From NCBI GenBank assembly GCA_021030915.1, contig JAGEMR010000013.1, positions 1 to 64,000 of the forward strand: a stretch of DNA of 64,000 nucleotides, given 5' to 3'. Below, in pieces: positions 10,401 to 20,766 of this stretch. The DNA is from Astrothelium macrocarpum (Eukaryota; Ascomycota; Dothideomycetes; Trypetheliales; Trypetheliaceae). The notes under the pieces are model-generated. The model was given only the letters and a program-made list of their open reading frames with translations, was not told where the DNA came from and made no database searches. Each line of letters starts with the position of its first letter. The stretch's first letter is position 1. Both the position numbers and the translations under genes were made by a program.

Positions 10401-11951
10401 TTAGTTCCACCAAAAGCTTACGCTGAAGCTCACGCTCAGGCTTTCAACGTAGTGCCACCATCCCCTTGGGATGTATAAACAGTCGCCTGGGCCCAGGACA
10501 CCTTCGACGGCCTCTGCTTTGCTGAACAGGGGAAATTGTCCATGATGCGACGAATGTGATTCGATGTCTCGCTCGGTTACGGAATGGTCGTGGTGTGGTT
10601 TATACCTGGGTCTGAAGAATGATAAGTCCACCTCGCTTGTATTGCTCATATCAACTCCATGCTCGTTCGTGCCATGTGGATATAAGAACGAGGTCTGATC
10701 TGGACTATAAAGCCTAATATATTTGAATCCGACAACTTGGCAGAAAATATTGTGATAGGGATCAGTATGTAGCGGTGAAATGGTGCCGCTGGGGCCAAGC
10801 CATGCATTCATGAAAGGTTCCTCGGATGATGAGGGAAGCTCTGTAACTGATGTCGCCGCCGGAGTCGTGCAGTAGCAGTAGTCCGGTATCAGAATATCGG
10901 ATCGCAGAGAAGGAACCTGGGACAACAGGTCATGCTGGGCAAGATAACCGGTAAGATTTACTTTGCCTTCAGAGACGCGATCACCAGCAATAGCCTCTGA
11001 GGAGTTCATAGCATCCAAACGCCGCCCTTCTGGCCCTGCTTGCTTTTCTTGGTGGCTCTGGGGAAATACTGGGTCGGTCTGTCTATTCTCGGCAATTAGA
11101 CAATCATTAATGAAATCCCAAAACGTGATAATCCGTTGACCCCATCCAGGATCGGTATAGCTTCTGCCAAATTCGATAGGGACGAGCCTCCGGCCACCCA
11201 ATGTCTTGCGTAGCAAATAACGTAGGTTTGACCAGTTTCGGGGTTCATCACTCAAAGCTGGCCAGTCCGTCAAGGTATTTTTGATGATTATTGGACTTGG
11301 TGAATTATTGTTAGCAAGGAGATGCTCTTGGAATTGATCGAATGAAAGATTATCCTTTGCAAGTAGTGGATGCTGAATGATTGGCTCGTTAGAAAGATTA
11401 GTGGCAAGTTGTTCTACTTGTTCACTTTGAGCGTTTGGGTCGCGCCCGATCTTGCGTCGTTTGAGATCCGGCTCCTGGGCATCAAAAGTGTAGAGAACAT
11501 TCTCCAAGGCATCAAGAGTTCTTTGAATGATCTCCTTTCTATGCGGTAAGCCGGATATTATTGCAGCCCTATCAAGAATCTGAACAACATCCGACACCCA
11601 GTCGATCTGGGGTGAGTTCGTTGGTTGTTTGCGGTACTTGCCTCCATGTGCTACAAGTTCTTTCATCAATTCAGTAGCCTTGTGCAACGAGGCTTCTTCG
11701 AAAAGTCGCCTCCAACAAGCGGGAACATCTTGATACGGAAAGGTGTATAGTTTTTCATGTGCAAGACGAATCACATTGTCTGGTGAGACTTGCAGACCAG
11801 ATAGAATGGACTCACCACAGGCCCAGATTGGATCGTTTGCCTCGAAGGATGTAGTAATGGAGGCTGAAAGCCAATCTACAAGAAAATTTGGAGGCGTCAG
11901 CGGAACGTTCTCGGCCAGGTGTCCCAAGCGCTGGGTGCTCTTAGCGGCCAT
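10401..11951 (-). CDS. JmjC-domain protein, KDM8/JMJD5-like
   Basis: The uninterrupted frame encodes 516 residues from the ATG at 11951. An N-terminal helical region (about 1-230) is followed by a cupin_8/JmjC core. Iron ligands are visible as PLHTDPYHN (His and Asp near residues 395-397) and the distal His in IPRGWWHYV near 500, followed by the typical SVSFWWN end. Fe(II)/2-oxoglutarate oxygenases of this group act as protein hydroxylases or proposed histone demethylases in the nucleus. The frame stays open upstream of the ATG, to about 12041, with family-like sequence (ELCSCYW, PTFEAFKSAS). The true start therefore probably lies in an upstream exon; a GTACGT donor near 12068 is a candidate. 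It is transcribed divergently from the membrane protein at 12903. Confidence 0.85.
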   Translation of the reverse strand: MAAKSTQRLGHLAENVPLTPPNFLVDWLSASITTSFEANDPIWACGESILSGLQVSPDNVIRLAHEKLYTFPYQDVPACWRRLFEEASLHKATELMKELVAHGGKYRKQPTNSPQIDWVSDVVQILDRAAIISGLPHRKEIIQRTLDALENVLYTFDAQEPDLKRRKIGRDPNAQSEQVEQLATNLSNEPIIQHPLLAKDNLSFDQFQEHLLANNNSPSPIIIKNTLTDWPALSDEPRNWSNLRYLLRKTLGGRRLVPIEFGRSYTDPGWGQRIITFWDFINDCLIAENRQTDPVFPQSHQEKQAGPEGRRLDAMNSSEAIAGDRVSEGKVNLTGYLAQHDLLSQVPSLRSDILIPDYCYCTTPAATSVTELPSSSEEPFMNAWLGPSGTISPLHTDPYHNIFCQVVGFKYIRLYSPDQTSFLYPHGTNEHGVDMSNTSEVDLSFFRPRYKPHHDHSVTERDIESHSSHHGQFPLFSKAEAVEGVLGPGDCLYIPRGWWHYVESLSVSFSVSFWWN

Positions 11952-12902
11952 GGCGATGGCTGACGCGGATTTGAACGCCTCAAAGGTTGGAAAGTCACGC
12001 CAATAACAAGAGCAAAGTTCTCGACATTCTCCAACGTTCAATTAAGGTTGAGTGATAATGAGTACGTACTGCTGCAGCAAGTGCAGTCTGGTTAGCTTAA
12101 CCCACGTAAAGAGAGTGCATGTGTGAATAGCCGGCTAGAGAAACCTCTGTGAAGAAAACTTAAACGAGAGCGAGCAACCTCGGCTGATGTCACCATCTCC
12201 CCCACGCCTGAACCCCCGGCTCGGCGTGGCCGCAGAGATCTTAGGGCGCACCGTGAGCAGTCTAATGTCGAGGCCCACCAGACCCCAGGCGTTGGAGCCA
12301 ACCGGAAGCTGGAAGACAGGTGGATTTGAGGCAAGGGGGTCAAGGTAGCCGGGCGACATGTGTACTGCTGGATGCGGATGGTTCCAGCACCAGGTCGACG
12401 GGAGTGGAGCCGGGGTTCGAGCTATTTCGAGGCCACTGAGTTCGTCGAGGAGATGAGGGCGGTGGGCCGACGAGCGTGTATTGGGTCTTCGCAACTTCCC
12501 GGCAGACGCCACAATCTCGTCCGAGTCCTGCAGCCGTTATCGAAAAGATGGGCCGTACGAGTCGATGCTTATCGCACAAGCCGTGTGCCTGTCGCGATAG
12601 GCCTGGCCAGCTGTGCTACCTCCCGCCAACACTGCCCACCCATCCTTCATATCATTCCAACTCCGGTCGCCCATTGCCTCCCTATCCTCTCTGCTACCCT
12701 CGTGCCTCTCCATTTCCTCTACTGCATCGCCATCGCCCACGCCTCGAATCCGCTGCTCCTCTCGCGAGCGTGATTCTCAATGATCACATTACTTGGGCGC
12801 CTGCTGATGCGCCGACTGTCGGTCGCAGTCAGTTCTTCTTGATCCTCCATCCCGCGGTGCTCACCCCTCTTCGGAGGTGGTGGGCAAACGCTGAACAACA
12901 AA
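11952..12902. promoter_or_regulatory. Divergent intergenic region, probable promoters of two genes
   Basis: About 0.9 kb separates the JmjC gene (minus) from the membrane protein (plus). It is pyrimidine-rich on the plus strand near 12640-12760, as fungal promoters often are. Its first 90 bp probably hold a missed 5' coding part of the JmjC gene. Overlapping small frames on both strands have no recognisable domain. Confidence 0.4.
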
Positions 12903-14504
12903 ATGGGGTCGTCGGTATACAGCTCGTCGCCTCCCGAGCCCAGGACTCGACTTGAAAATAATCCGACTCTGCTCTTTTCCTGGTGGACGACTATGTTCTC
13001 TTTGGTCATCATCCTATTTCGGATAAGTGGGCGCTACATCCGGACTGAGCGACTATTCCGTGAGGATAAGATTATGGCGCTGAGCATTATCCCACTCCTA
13101 ATTCGAATGGGTTTCGTTCATGTCATCCTACTTTACGGGACTAATAATGTTGTTATTGATGGCCTTACCGAACAGCAAATTCGCGAACGCGCGATTGGCT
13201 CTAGATTGGTATTGCTCTCGCGTATATTCTACGCCATGTTCATATGGACTGCCAAATTTACCGTTTCAGAAGCTCTAAAGCGTCTTACCAGCACCATGTG
13301 GCGCAAAAGCTATGAAACCGGCTTAAAATTCATTCGCATCTTCCTCCTCATCACCTTTCTCGCTACCGTCATAGCAGATCTCGGAGAATGCCATCCTTTT
13401 GATCACTACTGGCAAGTCACACCTGACCCTGGCCCACGTTGTCGACAAGGTTTTGCTCAGTTACTCACTATGGGTATCGCCGATATCATCACTGATGTAC
13501 TCCTCATTGCTTTTCCCGTCCCTATCATTCTTCGCTCCGCAATGCCTATTAAGCGCAAACTTTCCTTGGTCGTACTCTTCGGCCTTTCTTTGATCCTCAT
13601 CGTTATCACTCTGTATCGGATGCCTGCAGTTATCCGGCATCAGGGCAGACAGCAATATCGCACCGTGTGGGCATCGGGCGAAATGCTTGCTGCCGCTGCT
13701 GTTTCAAACGCGCTGGTACTGGGTTCATTTATCCGAGATCGTGGGTTGAAAAAAGCGAAATACAAATTTGGTTCCTTAACAGACAGCATGGATCGGACAT
13801 CGACACGGAGACCGACTTTGACCACGTTTCAGCGTGACAGTGACGAGTATCTTTTCCACGGTCATGGGTTCAGGTTCGAAGATGACAACCACGAAAGACT
13901 CCCCGTTCCTCGTCCAGCACCAATCGCTTTACCTGCACCCCGCTCTGGACCTGGTGTAGATACTCACTGGAGGTTTCCCCAGTCCGACGTTGATTTTGAA
14001 GATTCCGGTGATGATGGCGATCTCAAATCTAAGCACGATGATGATGCTCCAAGTCCTGGGGAGGTGACTATATCACCTGCACGACGAAACATGACATTCT
14101 TTGATGTCGGGGGTTTACTGGAGAATGGACCAGGGAATACCGTAACCTCGCCAACAAGCACAATTAGTGCACAAGATTTCGCGAACCAACCTTCTCGAAG
14201 AGGCTCACGAGCGTTGTTGTTGGATTTGGGGGGCCTCTTGTCTCCGTCAGCAAAAATGGCACGTCGAGCTTCCAAGCAATCGCCATTGCCGGAGTCTCAT
14301 GAATTGATGCCGCAAACTGTCAGCCGGTATCCTAATGCTACTTCGAGTGGGAGCGTTGGGCCGCTACTGACCAACGACTCCCAGAGTTTGCAAGACGTTG
14401 GAGGTTTGTTGGTGGAAGACCATTCCTCACATTACACTGCCCCAACGAGCGAGCAGAATACTCCCACGACTCCGGCCCCTACCATTTATTCTGTCACCAG
14501 ATAG
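12903..14504 (+). CDS. Rhodopsin-like seven-helix fungal integral membrane protein with DVGGLL tail motifs
   Basis: This is a single exon of 533 residues. The first roughly 290 residues hold about six or seven hydrophobic segments and a conserved loop (CHPFDHYWQV, GPRCRQG) as in the fungal rhodopsin/PTH11-like membrane family. The C-terminal half is long, acidic and Ser/Pro-rich, presumably cytoplasmic. It carries three spaced copies of one short motif: FFDVGGLLE near 399, LLDLGGLLS near 440 and LQDVGGLLV near 499. The start ATG at 12903 is the first in frame. The family's role is not established; PTH11-like members are proposed surface receptors. The motif repetition suggests a docking site for a partner protein, which is inference. 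Confidence 0.85.
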   Translation: MGSSVYSSSPPEPRTRLENNPTLLFSWWTTMFSLVIILFRISGRYIRTERLFREDKIMALSIIPLLIRMGFVHVILLYGTNNVVIDGLTEQQIRERAIGSRLVLLSRIFYAMFIWTAKFTVSEALKRLTSTMWRKSYETGLKFIRIFLLITFLATVIADLGECHPFDHYWQVTPDPGPRCRQGFAQLLTMGIADIITDVLLIAFPVPIILRSAMPIKRKLSLVVLFGLSLILIVITLYRMPAVIRHQGRQQYRTVWASGEMLAAAAVSNALVLGSFIRDRGLKKAKYKFGSLTDSMDRTSTRRPTLTTFQRDSDEYLFHGHGFRFEDDNHERLPVPRPAPIALPAPRSGPGVDTHWRFPQSDVDFEDSGDDGDLKSKHDDDAPSPGEVTISPARRNMTFFDVGGLLENGPGNTVTSPTSTISAQDFANQPSRRGSRALLLDLGGLLSPSAKMARRASKQSPLPESHELMPQTVSRYPNATSSGSVGPLLTNDSQSLQDVGGLLVEDHSSHYTAPTSEQNTPTTPAPTIYSVTR

Positions 14505-15324
14505 AGTCTAAAAGACTTGCTATCATCTCCCAAGCCGTTACTGGCTCTTGACATTGCAATTATCTTGGCGTTGACGAGCATCGTCTGGGACAGACGTGTG
14601 GCTTTGTAAAAAGGATACAGGCTTTGCTTCATGGAAATATTCTTGCCTTAGACGGCTTTACAGGGTTTACGAAGGCGCAACAAATGGTCGAGAACTGAGG
14701 TCGCCATGCCGGACTCAGTGCTATCACCATCATGGATATGTGTTGTTAATAGCGCGATACCCCCTTTCTAATAGCTTTGTGTATGAATCGCTCACGATTT
14801 AATCTCTATTGATGACGACCAATAAATAGCGCGGTAGCTAGTCACATGTAGATACATTTAATGAATCTAGACGAACTTTGGAGATGAGACATGAACTGAA
14901 GAAAAGTAGTTTCATCTAGCTTCTTCAAAAAGTTTCGTTATCTAGAAGTCAGCCAGGTGGTGCTATGGATGCAAATTCGCTAGTCATTGTGACGATGTTC
15001 TAGCTCGAAAGCTTAGCAAAACATTGGCCTTCGCCAATCTCCTTCATCACACCCAAGCGAACCACCGAAATGGCATCAGCTCCGAAACCGAAATCATCTC
15101 CCTTCCCCTGATAGCTCCACGCGCCATGCTAGCCATGCCATGCAAGCCATGAAAGGCAAGCCATAATGTCCCCATATCAATCTATCAAATCGCAAACCTT
15201 AAAATTTCCGCCTTCTCGCTTAATCTTTCAGTATCTCCACCCCTTCCCACCTTCACATGTCCCAGCCTGATGCCTTGAAAAAAAAAAAATCCCGCAAACC
15301 CACGCCCACGCACGAAACCCCCAC
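14505..15324. other. Intergenic between convergent genes
   Basis: The membrane protein and the PARP-UBC gene converge here. Only small chance frames are visible. A run of A residues at about 15279-15287 and a C-rich stretch follow just before the PARP-UBC stop. No repeat or RNA gene was recognised. Confidence 0.45.
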
Positions 15325-18300
15325 TCACAAGCTCCCACCCCCCTGCCCTCCCGCAGGCGAACTCCGCAACTCGCGAAAGCCCGGGGGCACCTCCCAGCCA
15401 TGCATCGCACACGCTCTCAAATACGCATCCATCGCCTCGCCCTCGCCATAATCCGCACCACCAGCGCCTCCTGTTCCTCCCCTGCCGCTACCGCCACGGC
15501 TCACGCCGCGCTGCTCCAGGCGCGCGGGGCGCGGCTCCTCGCTCATGATGGCCACGCGCACCTGCAGCAGCACGGCCTCGATGGAGTTGGCGGGCGACCA
15601 GCCCGTGTTGGTGAGCAGCTCGAGGCAGATGGCGCCGCCGGAGGTGACGTGCCCGCCGCCGCCGGCGAGGAAGGGCAGGAAGCGCGGGCGCAGCACGCGG
15701 ACGAAGGGCGGCGCGAGCGGGTACGAGGGCGGGAAGCGGAGCTCGAGGGTGATGGCGTCGAGGTTGGCGCGGAGGAGGTCGTGGGACAGTGGTAGGCTGG
15801 TGGGAAAGGAGTGGAGTTGCACGATCCATTGGTAGAGGTTGTCGGAGAAGAGGTCTGGGTTCAGGGACCAGCCGAGTTCGTGGATGGGGTGGGCGGATTG
15901 GGCTTTGAGGAGGAGGCGGAGGTCTTGTTGGAGGCGTTTGGAGGCAGAGGGGGTGGCGTAGGCGGGAGAGGGAAGGAGGGGGAGAGAGTCTTTGTTGAGT
16001 TGGTTGGGGATGAAGTCCATGATCCCGACGGGCTTTGGACGGTGAGAAGCATGCCCGTCCTCGCTCTTGGTTTCTGTTGCTGAATCATCTTCGTCTTCGT
16101 CTTCGAAAATCTCGAGATCTTCGGCTAGAGTCGCAACACTTGCATAGTCGTCGTCATCGTCTTCCGAGCTCATGCCAACAGCGATAGGATCTATGACGGT
16201 CCCCTTTCCCTTTGCTTTATTGTGGTCAAGTTGTTCGATGACAGCCCTACGCGAGCGTGATACTGCCGCTGCAGGTATTACTATCGAGCCTGAGGTTCCG
16301 CGAGGAGTCATCGTCGGATCTTGCTCGTATACTTGGTCTGGTTTTGGGCTCTCGGCTATCTTCAGGTCGATACTGCACCTGACAAATAGGTATCTTGTTT
16401 GGATCCAGTCAAGTTGGGACACGACAAGATGCGGCGAATGGCTGACAAACTCCCGAGGAGCATTAATGATTTCATTTAAGGAGAGCGCAGATGAGATATG
16501 CAACTCGCTTCGTGTCCAGCCAGAATAGTGACGCTCTGCATTTGAGGTTGGATAGTAGTAAGAAGCGCCACTATACGAAAGGCTAGTAGAGTGGTCCAGG
16601 GAGTGGTAGCAACCATTTCCATAAGCTCTACCATGAGTTGATTCGCGAAAATGGAGGCCTTCCCGAATTATCGAGTGCCAGTTATGGAGAGGTGAGCCAT
16701 GCCAAGCAAACAAAGTTGGGTACCGCAGGTGAAGCCGACTGGTAGTAGACGTGACCGAGTTTCGAAAACGTTTCTCTTTATCTGGAGCACCCATTGCAAA
16801 CCGGAACTGTACCCAATCATCCATCCCACGCACCCGGTCTTCAACCTTCTTCACCACCGGTACTGCCTCCTCATCAGTCGTAACGGTGTCAGCCTGCACA
16901 ATACAAGCACGATTAGACGCAATGATCCAGCGCAGGGTCCCGAGCGCTGCTGGAGATATTCGATCCACCCAGTCTTTCAATTCTGCAGTAAATTTTCTAG
17001 TAAGAAATTCTTTCATTTCAGAGACTTTTGGCAGCGTGTCCAGCAATTGGCAAATAGCTAAACACTTGCCCTTGTCGGTTAAGGTGTCAAAGTTTCGGTC
17101 ATATTTGGTGAATGATGCAGACACAAAAGCCGGTGTTCCCGCAGGTGTGATTGTTGTTGTAGTGGTGGAACTTGATGTATCTTCGCGTCCATCCAAGGTT
17201 GATGTGGATTCCACTGCACGCGTAATTGGCTCAGAAACCTTGACAATCGGATATAGGACCGTCTCGGTTACGCGGCAGTGTAGTGTTGTTGAGGGCTTCC
17301 CGAGCTCAATCATGATCCAATCTCCTCTCTTTACGGGACAAGCTATTCCGTTCTCAAAGATCATCTCCATATTGCCTTGATCAAACTTCATTGGGGTCTT
17401 CTTCGCAATTTCGTCACCGGCAGGAGGCATATCGTCTTCTTCTGTGTTAAATGTTGGTGGCCTCATACCATATTTGGGAGTAGAAAAGTTTTTGACTGTT
17501 GAAGGACAAGGAGGTGGCACGAGAAGGCTCAAGCCGAGTGGAAAGTCTTGCAACTTTTCGACACTGGCGCGTGAGTAGCAAAAGCTGGCCAATAGGTCCA
17601 CGACATGCGGCTGGGAGATGATTTCATGTTCGATGCTTGGGCCAAATCCAAGAGACATGTATTGATAGAGGCATAACGGCTTGTCGCAAACATAAGGCTT
17701 GATCGCTTCGAGGTCCTCTTTTAGTCTGCAATGACAGACAAGACAGAATTCGGTGCATTGCACGACATGTCGCATTAGGAACTGCATTCCGGTGAGCGGT
17801 AAGGAGTGATCTTTCTCCTTTTCGAGGATGTGGTCGTGAGTTAGCAGATCGGATAAGTTGCTTTTCAAAGCATCTTCCCTCATATACTTCTCCTCCAGAA
17901 CATCGTTCCTCACTGTGTTTGCCGCCTGATTGTCGTCGTAAAAGGCTTCTGCTCCATCCCATCCCATTCCTTCATACCTGTATTGGAGAATAGCTAACAA
18001 ACGCTCGTTGAGAAGCTGGTTGAGTGGCTTGGAGATGAACGTATTTCGAAATCCACTGCCGATTTCTCCTTCTTTTGAATTCTGAGTTTCGCGGGGTTCT
18101 GCTGCCGACACATTGCTAAAAGCGTGGAGGGCCTCCACATAGTTTGGCTTATACGTGCTGCTTTTGCCGACGCGCATGTCAAGCCTCTGGCGAGTGTGGT
18201 ACGAGTCGTGATACGCCATGAGATCGTTGAGAGATAGATATCCTTGAGGGTAGTGAATCAGGAGGATGAGATAATCGTCCTTATCGAGTTGCCATGCTTG

Positions 18301-18948
18301 CATTGCTTCATCAGAGACACCGAGTTTGGCAACCCTGCAAGACACACTGACGAAACAGGAATCCCCTTCCATAATATGACCATGTACGCCTACCTTGAGG
18401 CCTGCATCTTTGACGGCTTGAAGATCAAGTCTGACTCTCGATTGGAGCTTTGTAAGTGCTTGTGGCTCAATCGATGAATGAGTTTTTTTGATCGATCCGA
18501 GGCTTTGACGGGCGGATCCATGCCCAATTCCCCAATCGTCGTCGTCATCATCGAAGCCGTAGGGATCATCGTCTTCGCTATCTTCTTCAACCTGAGAGTC
18601 TGGCATGTAGGTATCGCCGTCGTGATCCAGAAACGTCCGTGAAAGCGTTCGAGATACAATCTCGAGGAGCTGGCTAACGGATTTCCCATTCGTATTAGGA
18701 AGCTCCTCGAGAAGCGAAGCTAGTTCCGGAAGCGTATTTTCGCCAGCAAAGATCATATATGAGTGGGTCTCTGGGTATTCAGAGAGGTCTGGGATCAAGG
18801 CAGAAATGGTCACTGGAGGACACCCGGGACCGCTAAACAAGAAGCTGAACTGGCCGCTTTCGTCACCTGGCGCAATCTCCACGATATTCGGTATTTCGTG
18901 ACCATGCTGGATCTGCTTGAGATCGTTTAGGTACTGCTTGCGAGGCAT
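15325..18948 (-). CDS. PARP catalytic domain fused to a C-terminal ubiquitin-conjugating (UBC) domain
   Basis: A single long frame of about 1207 residues starts from MPRKQYL at 18948; a TTG 12 codons earlier is an unlikely start. The N-terminus resembles an RWD-like fold and is followed by an acidic stretch. Near residue 750 stands the ADP-ribosyltransferase signature FAWHGSPLHNWHSI (NAD-binding His), followed by AYGNGCYHS with the nicotinamide-stacking Tyr. An Asp/Glu-rich linker follows, then a UBC fold at about 1020-1150 with the E2 cysteine in GGAICLELL near 1107. It ends in a Gly/Pro-rich tail. Fusions of PARP and E2 domains are known in fungi and are thought to link ADP-ribosylation with ubiquitin transfer. 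The gene is divergent from the COG7-like gene. Confidence 0.88.
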   Translation of the reverse strand: MPRKQYLNDLKQIQHGHEIPNIVEIAPGDESGQFSFLFSGPGCPPVTISALIPDLSEYPETHSYMIFAGENTLPELASLLEELPNTNGKSVSQLLEIVSRTLSRTFLDHDGDTYMPDSQVEEDSEDDDPYGFDDDDDDWGIGHGSARQSLGSIKKTHSSIEPQALTKLQSRVRLDLQAVKDAGLKVGVHGHIMEGDSCFVSVSCRVAKLGVSDEAMQAWQLDKDDYLILLIHYPQGYLSLNDLMAYHDSYHTRQRLDMRVGKSSTYKPNYVEALHAFSNVSAAEPRETQNSKEGEIGSGFRNTFISKPLNQLLNERLLAILQYRYEGMGWDGAEAFYDDNQAANTVRNDVLEEKYMREDALKSNLSDLLTHDHILEKEKDHSLPLTGMQFLMRHVVQCTEFCLVCHCRLKEDLEAIKPYVCDKPLCLYQYMSLGFGPSIEHEIISQPHVVDLLASFCYSRASVEKLQDFPLGLSLLVPPPCPSTVKNFSTPKYGMRPPTFNTEEDDMPPAGDEIAKKTPMKFDQGNMEMIFENGIACPVKRGDWIMIELGKPSTTLHCRVTETVLYPIVKVSEPITRAVESTSTLDGREDTSSSTTTTTITPAGTPAFVSASFTKYDRNFDTLTDKGKCLAICQLLDTLPKVSEMKEFLTRKFTAELKDWVDRISPAALGTLRWIIASNRACIVQADTVTTDEEAVPVVKKVEDRVRGMDDWVQFRFAMGAPDKEKRFRNSVTSTTSRLHLRYPTLFAWHGSPLHNWHSIIREGLHFRESTHGRAYGNGCYHSLDHSTSLSYSGASYYYPTSNAERHYSGWTRSELHISSALSLNEIINAPREFVSHSPHLVVSQLDWIQTRYLFVRCSIDLKIAESPKPDQVYEQDPTMTPRGTSGSIVIPAAAVSRSRRAVIEQLDHNKAKGKGTVIDPIAVGMSSEDDDDDYASVATLAEDLEIFEDEDEDDSATETKSEDGHASHRPKPVGIMDFIPNQLNKDSLPLLPSPAYATPSASKRLQQDLRLLLKAQSAHPIHELGWSLNPDLFSDNLYQWIVQLHSFPTSLPLSHDLLRANLDAITLELRFPPSYPLAPPFVRVLRPRFLPFLAGGGGHVTSGGAICLELLTNTGWSPANSIEAVLLQVRVAIMSEEPRPARLEQRGVSRGGSGRGGTGGAGGADYGEGEAMDAYLRACAMHGWEVPPGFRELRSSPAGGQGGGSL

Positions 18949-19502
18949 GATATAGTCTGGACTGGAGAAAGGTTGGTTGAGCAAAGAGAAGAAGTAGAAG
19001 TGGCAAGGAAGTCAAGAGGGGATCCAGAAGGGCAAAAGCAACGCTGCCCGACGCAGACGCAAAAGTGAGGACTCTATGGCGATACAGTGATCCTCAAAAT
19101 TCACGTGTATGCCAGAGCTCTCACTGAGCTTCACCCTGCACACGCCATGGAGCTCACCAAGTGTGTCGGGAACACCCCACGATCACAGACGGAAGCTAGC
19201 TGACACGCAGGACGGAATAGAGGAAGAAAGAGGAGCAAGGGAGTGCTTGAACTGCAACACATACAGATTGTGCTGCCTGCGTAGGCACGCCTAGCTACAC
19301 AGGAGACAAGGCTGCGGGCGGATGCCTACCTACCTCTTCCTTACCACCACCGCACTCAACCTGCTTATCCAGTTTTCTGTGGTCTCACCTTGCGAACCAA
19401 GCTGCCATTGGCAACCTTCTGCATCCTCCACTATTCCCCGTCGATGCAGCACCACTGCCCCCCCCACGCCGGGCAAAGGTGAGGCTGTTTGTAACCGTGG
19501 GC

Positions 19503-20384
19503 ATGGCCGGTGCTGCCCAAGGCGAGATTCGGCAGGCTGACCAACTAGCGACGCCGAATCCCCCGCAACTCCTTGCATTCCAGCAGCCGTCATTCGATCC
19601 GGCAGAATACTTCAATACTACATTACCATCTTTGTCGTCCTCTACTGCACGACACCAGTCATCGCGATCCTCGTCTACTGTCCCGCTGTCTGAACTCTCC
19701 GGCCAAACTCAAACTCTGCTCTCCCAACTCAACGCCCAGCTTTCGCGCCTCTCTCTCAGCCTGACCCAGCTCACAGACGAGATCCTCCGGACGGGCAGCC
19801 GGCTTGCGTACGAGGTTGAAGTGCTCCGTGGAGATGCCATAGGCTTGTCGGACACGCTCGAAGAGACTCTGCAGGCTGACGTAGCCAGATTCCTTCCTGC
19901 TGCGCAACCGCGAGCGAATCAGGTCGACGGCCCAAAAAATGTGGAAGACGCAAAAAATGGTCCGATGGAGGCGAATAGTCGTCTACCGCCGCACATGGCG
20001 CAGCTGAGGACGCTGACCCTGGTCCGAGACCGTCTGGACAGTGTGATCAAGGTCTTTGGTGATGCTATGCAATGGGTCTTGCCGCCGTCCGAACTCTCCA
20101 TTGCGTCTTCACTCATTTCTGTGTCGACGCCTGATCAAAATGCAGACGAAGCCAATCGCGAACAAAAAGGTCGCGAGTTCATTGAGAACACTCGTAGCGA
20201 GATTAAAGAGTTGGTCTCAGGAGGTGGTGCAAACGGTGCGTCTGGCTTGGACGAGGCCATGAAACGCATTGAAGCTCTACGAGTGCTGTCTCAAGTTTGG
20301 AAAGGAACGGCAGAGGAGAAGGCAAGGCTCAAAATGATCGACGGGCTTGTCCGGTTTGCAGAGGAAAAAAATCGGGCTCTTTGA
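19503..20384 (+). CDS. COG7-like subunit of the conserved oligomeric Golgi complex
   Basis: The frame encodes 293 residues from the ATG at 19503; an in-frame GTG at 19479 is not needed. The N-terminal segment FDPAEYFNTTLPSL precedes a Ser-rich stretch. Long amphipathic helices follow (LSGQTQTLLSQLNAQ, then LTDEILRTGSRLAYEVEVLRG), typical of the coiled-coil N-termini of Golgi tethering subunits, and the rest is helical. It is much shorter than animal COG7, as fungal versions tend to be. The complex tethers retrograde vesicles at the Golgi. Assignment rests on resemblance remembered for this N-terminal pattern, so the gene is sure but the subunit name less so. Confidence 0.65.
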   Translation: MAGAAQGEIRQADQLATPNPPQLLAFQQPSFDPAEYFNTTLPSLSSSTARHQSSRSSSTVPLSELSGQTQTLLSQLNAQLSRLSLSLTQLTDEILRTGSRLAYEVEVLRGDAIGLSDTLEETLQADVARFLPAAQPRANQVDGPKNVEDAKNGPMEANSRLPPHMAQLRTLTLVRDRLDSVIKVFGDAMQWVLPPSELSIASSLISVSTPDQNADEANREQKGREFIENTRSEIKELVSGGGANGASGLDEAMKRIEALRVLSQVWKGTAEEKARLKMIDGLVRFAEEKNRAL

Positions 20385-20766
20385 TCGCTTTAAATTTGTT
20401 CACCAATCTGGGGATGGGTTTGGAACTGGTCAATGACGATGCATTCGTGCTACTATGGACATGTCTGTCAAGGAGTAGACGGAGGTCAGAGAAAATCGAT
20501 CTTGTATATCAGAACGACGATTGATGACCTTAAAACCAGCAAGTCCTTATTGGGACTGAAACGCAATGGGTATGTAAGAATTGGTGGTCTGAGGACCCTC
20601 CAGTGGCCACAAGAGTGGCGCAATTCACCAATTTCTTCCTCAATTGCCCAAGCGCCTTGTGCTATGCAATCAGGAGTACGCTATTGCGATACTGCCGCAG
20701 CCATGACAAAGAAGACCATTATGCCTCCGAGCCAATCTGCCCGAATAACCAGCCTGAGTGAATGGC

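Noticed and set aside
12092..13012. Dense overlapping frames between the JmjC and membrane-protein genes
   Set aside because: They are GC-rich chance frames on both strands without domains; the region is better explained as a divergent promoter.
15400..16083. Plus-strand frames within the PARP-UBC gene
   Set aside because: Their composition (Ala/Arg/Gly-rich) comes from the antisense of GC-rich coding sequence; the minus strand carries clear UBC and PARP motifs.
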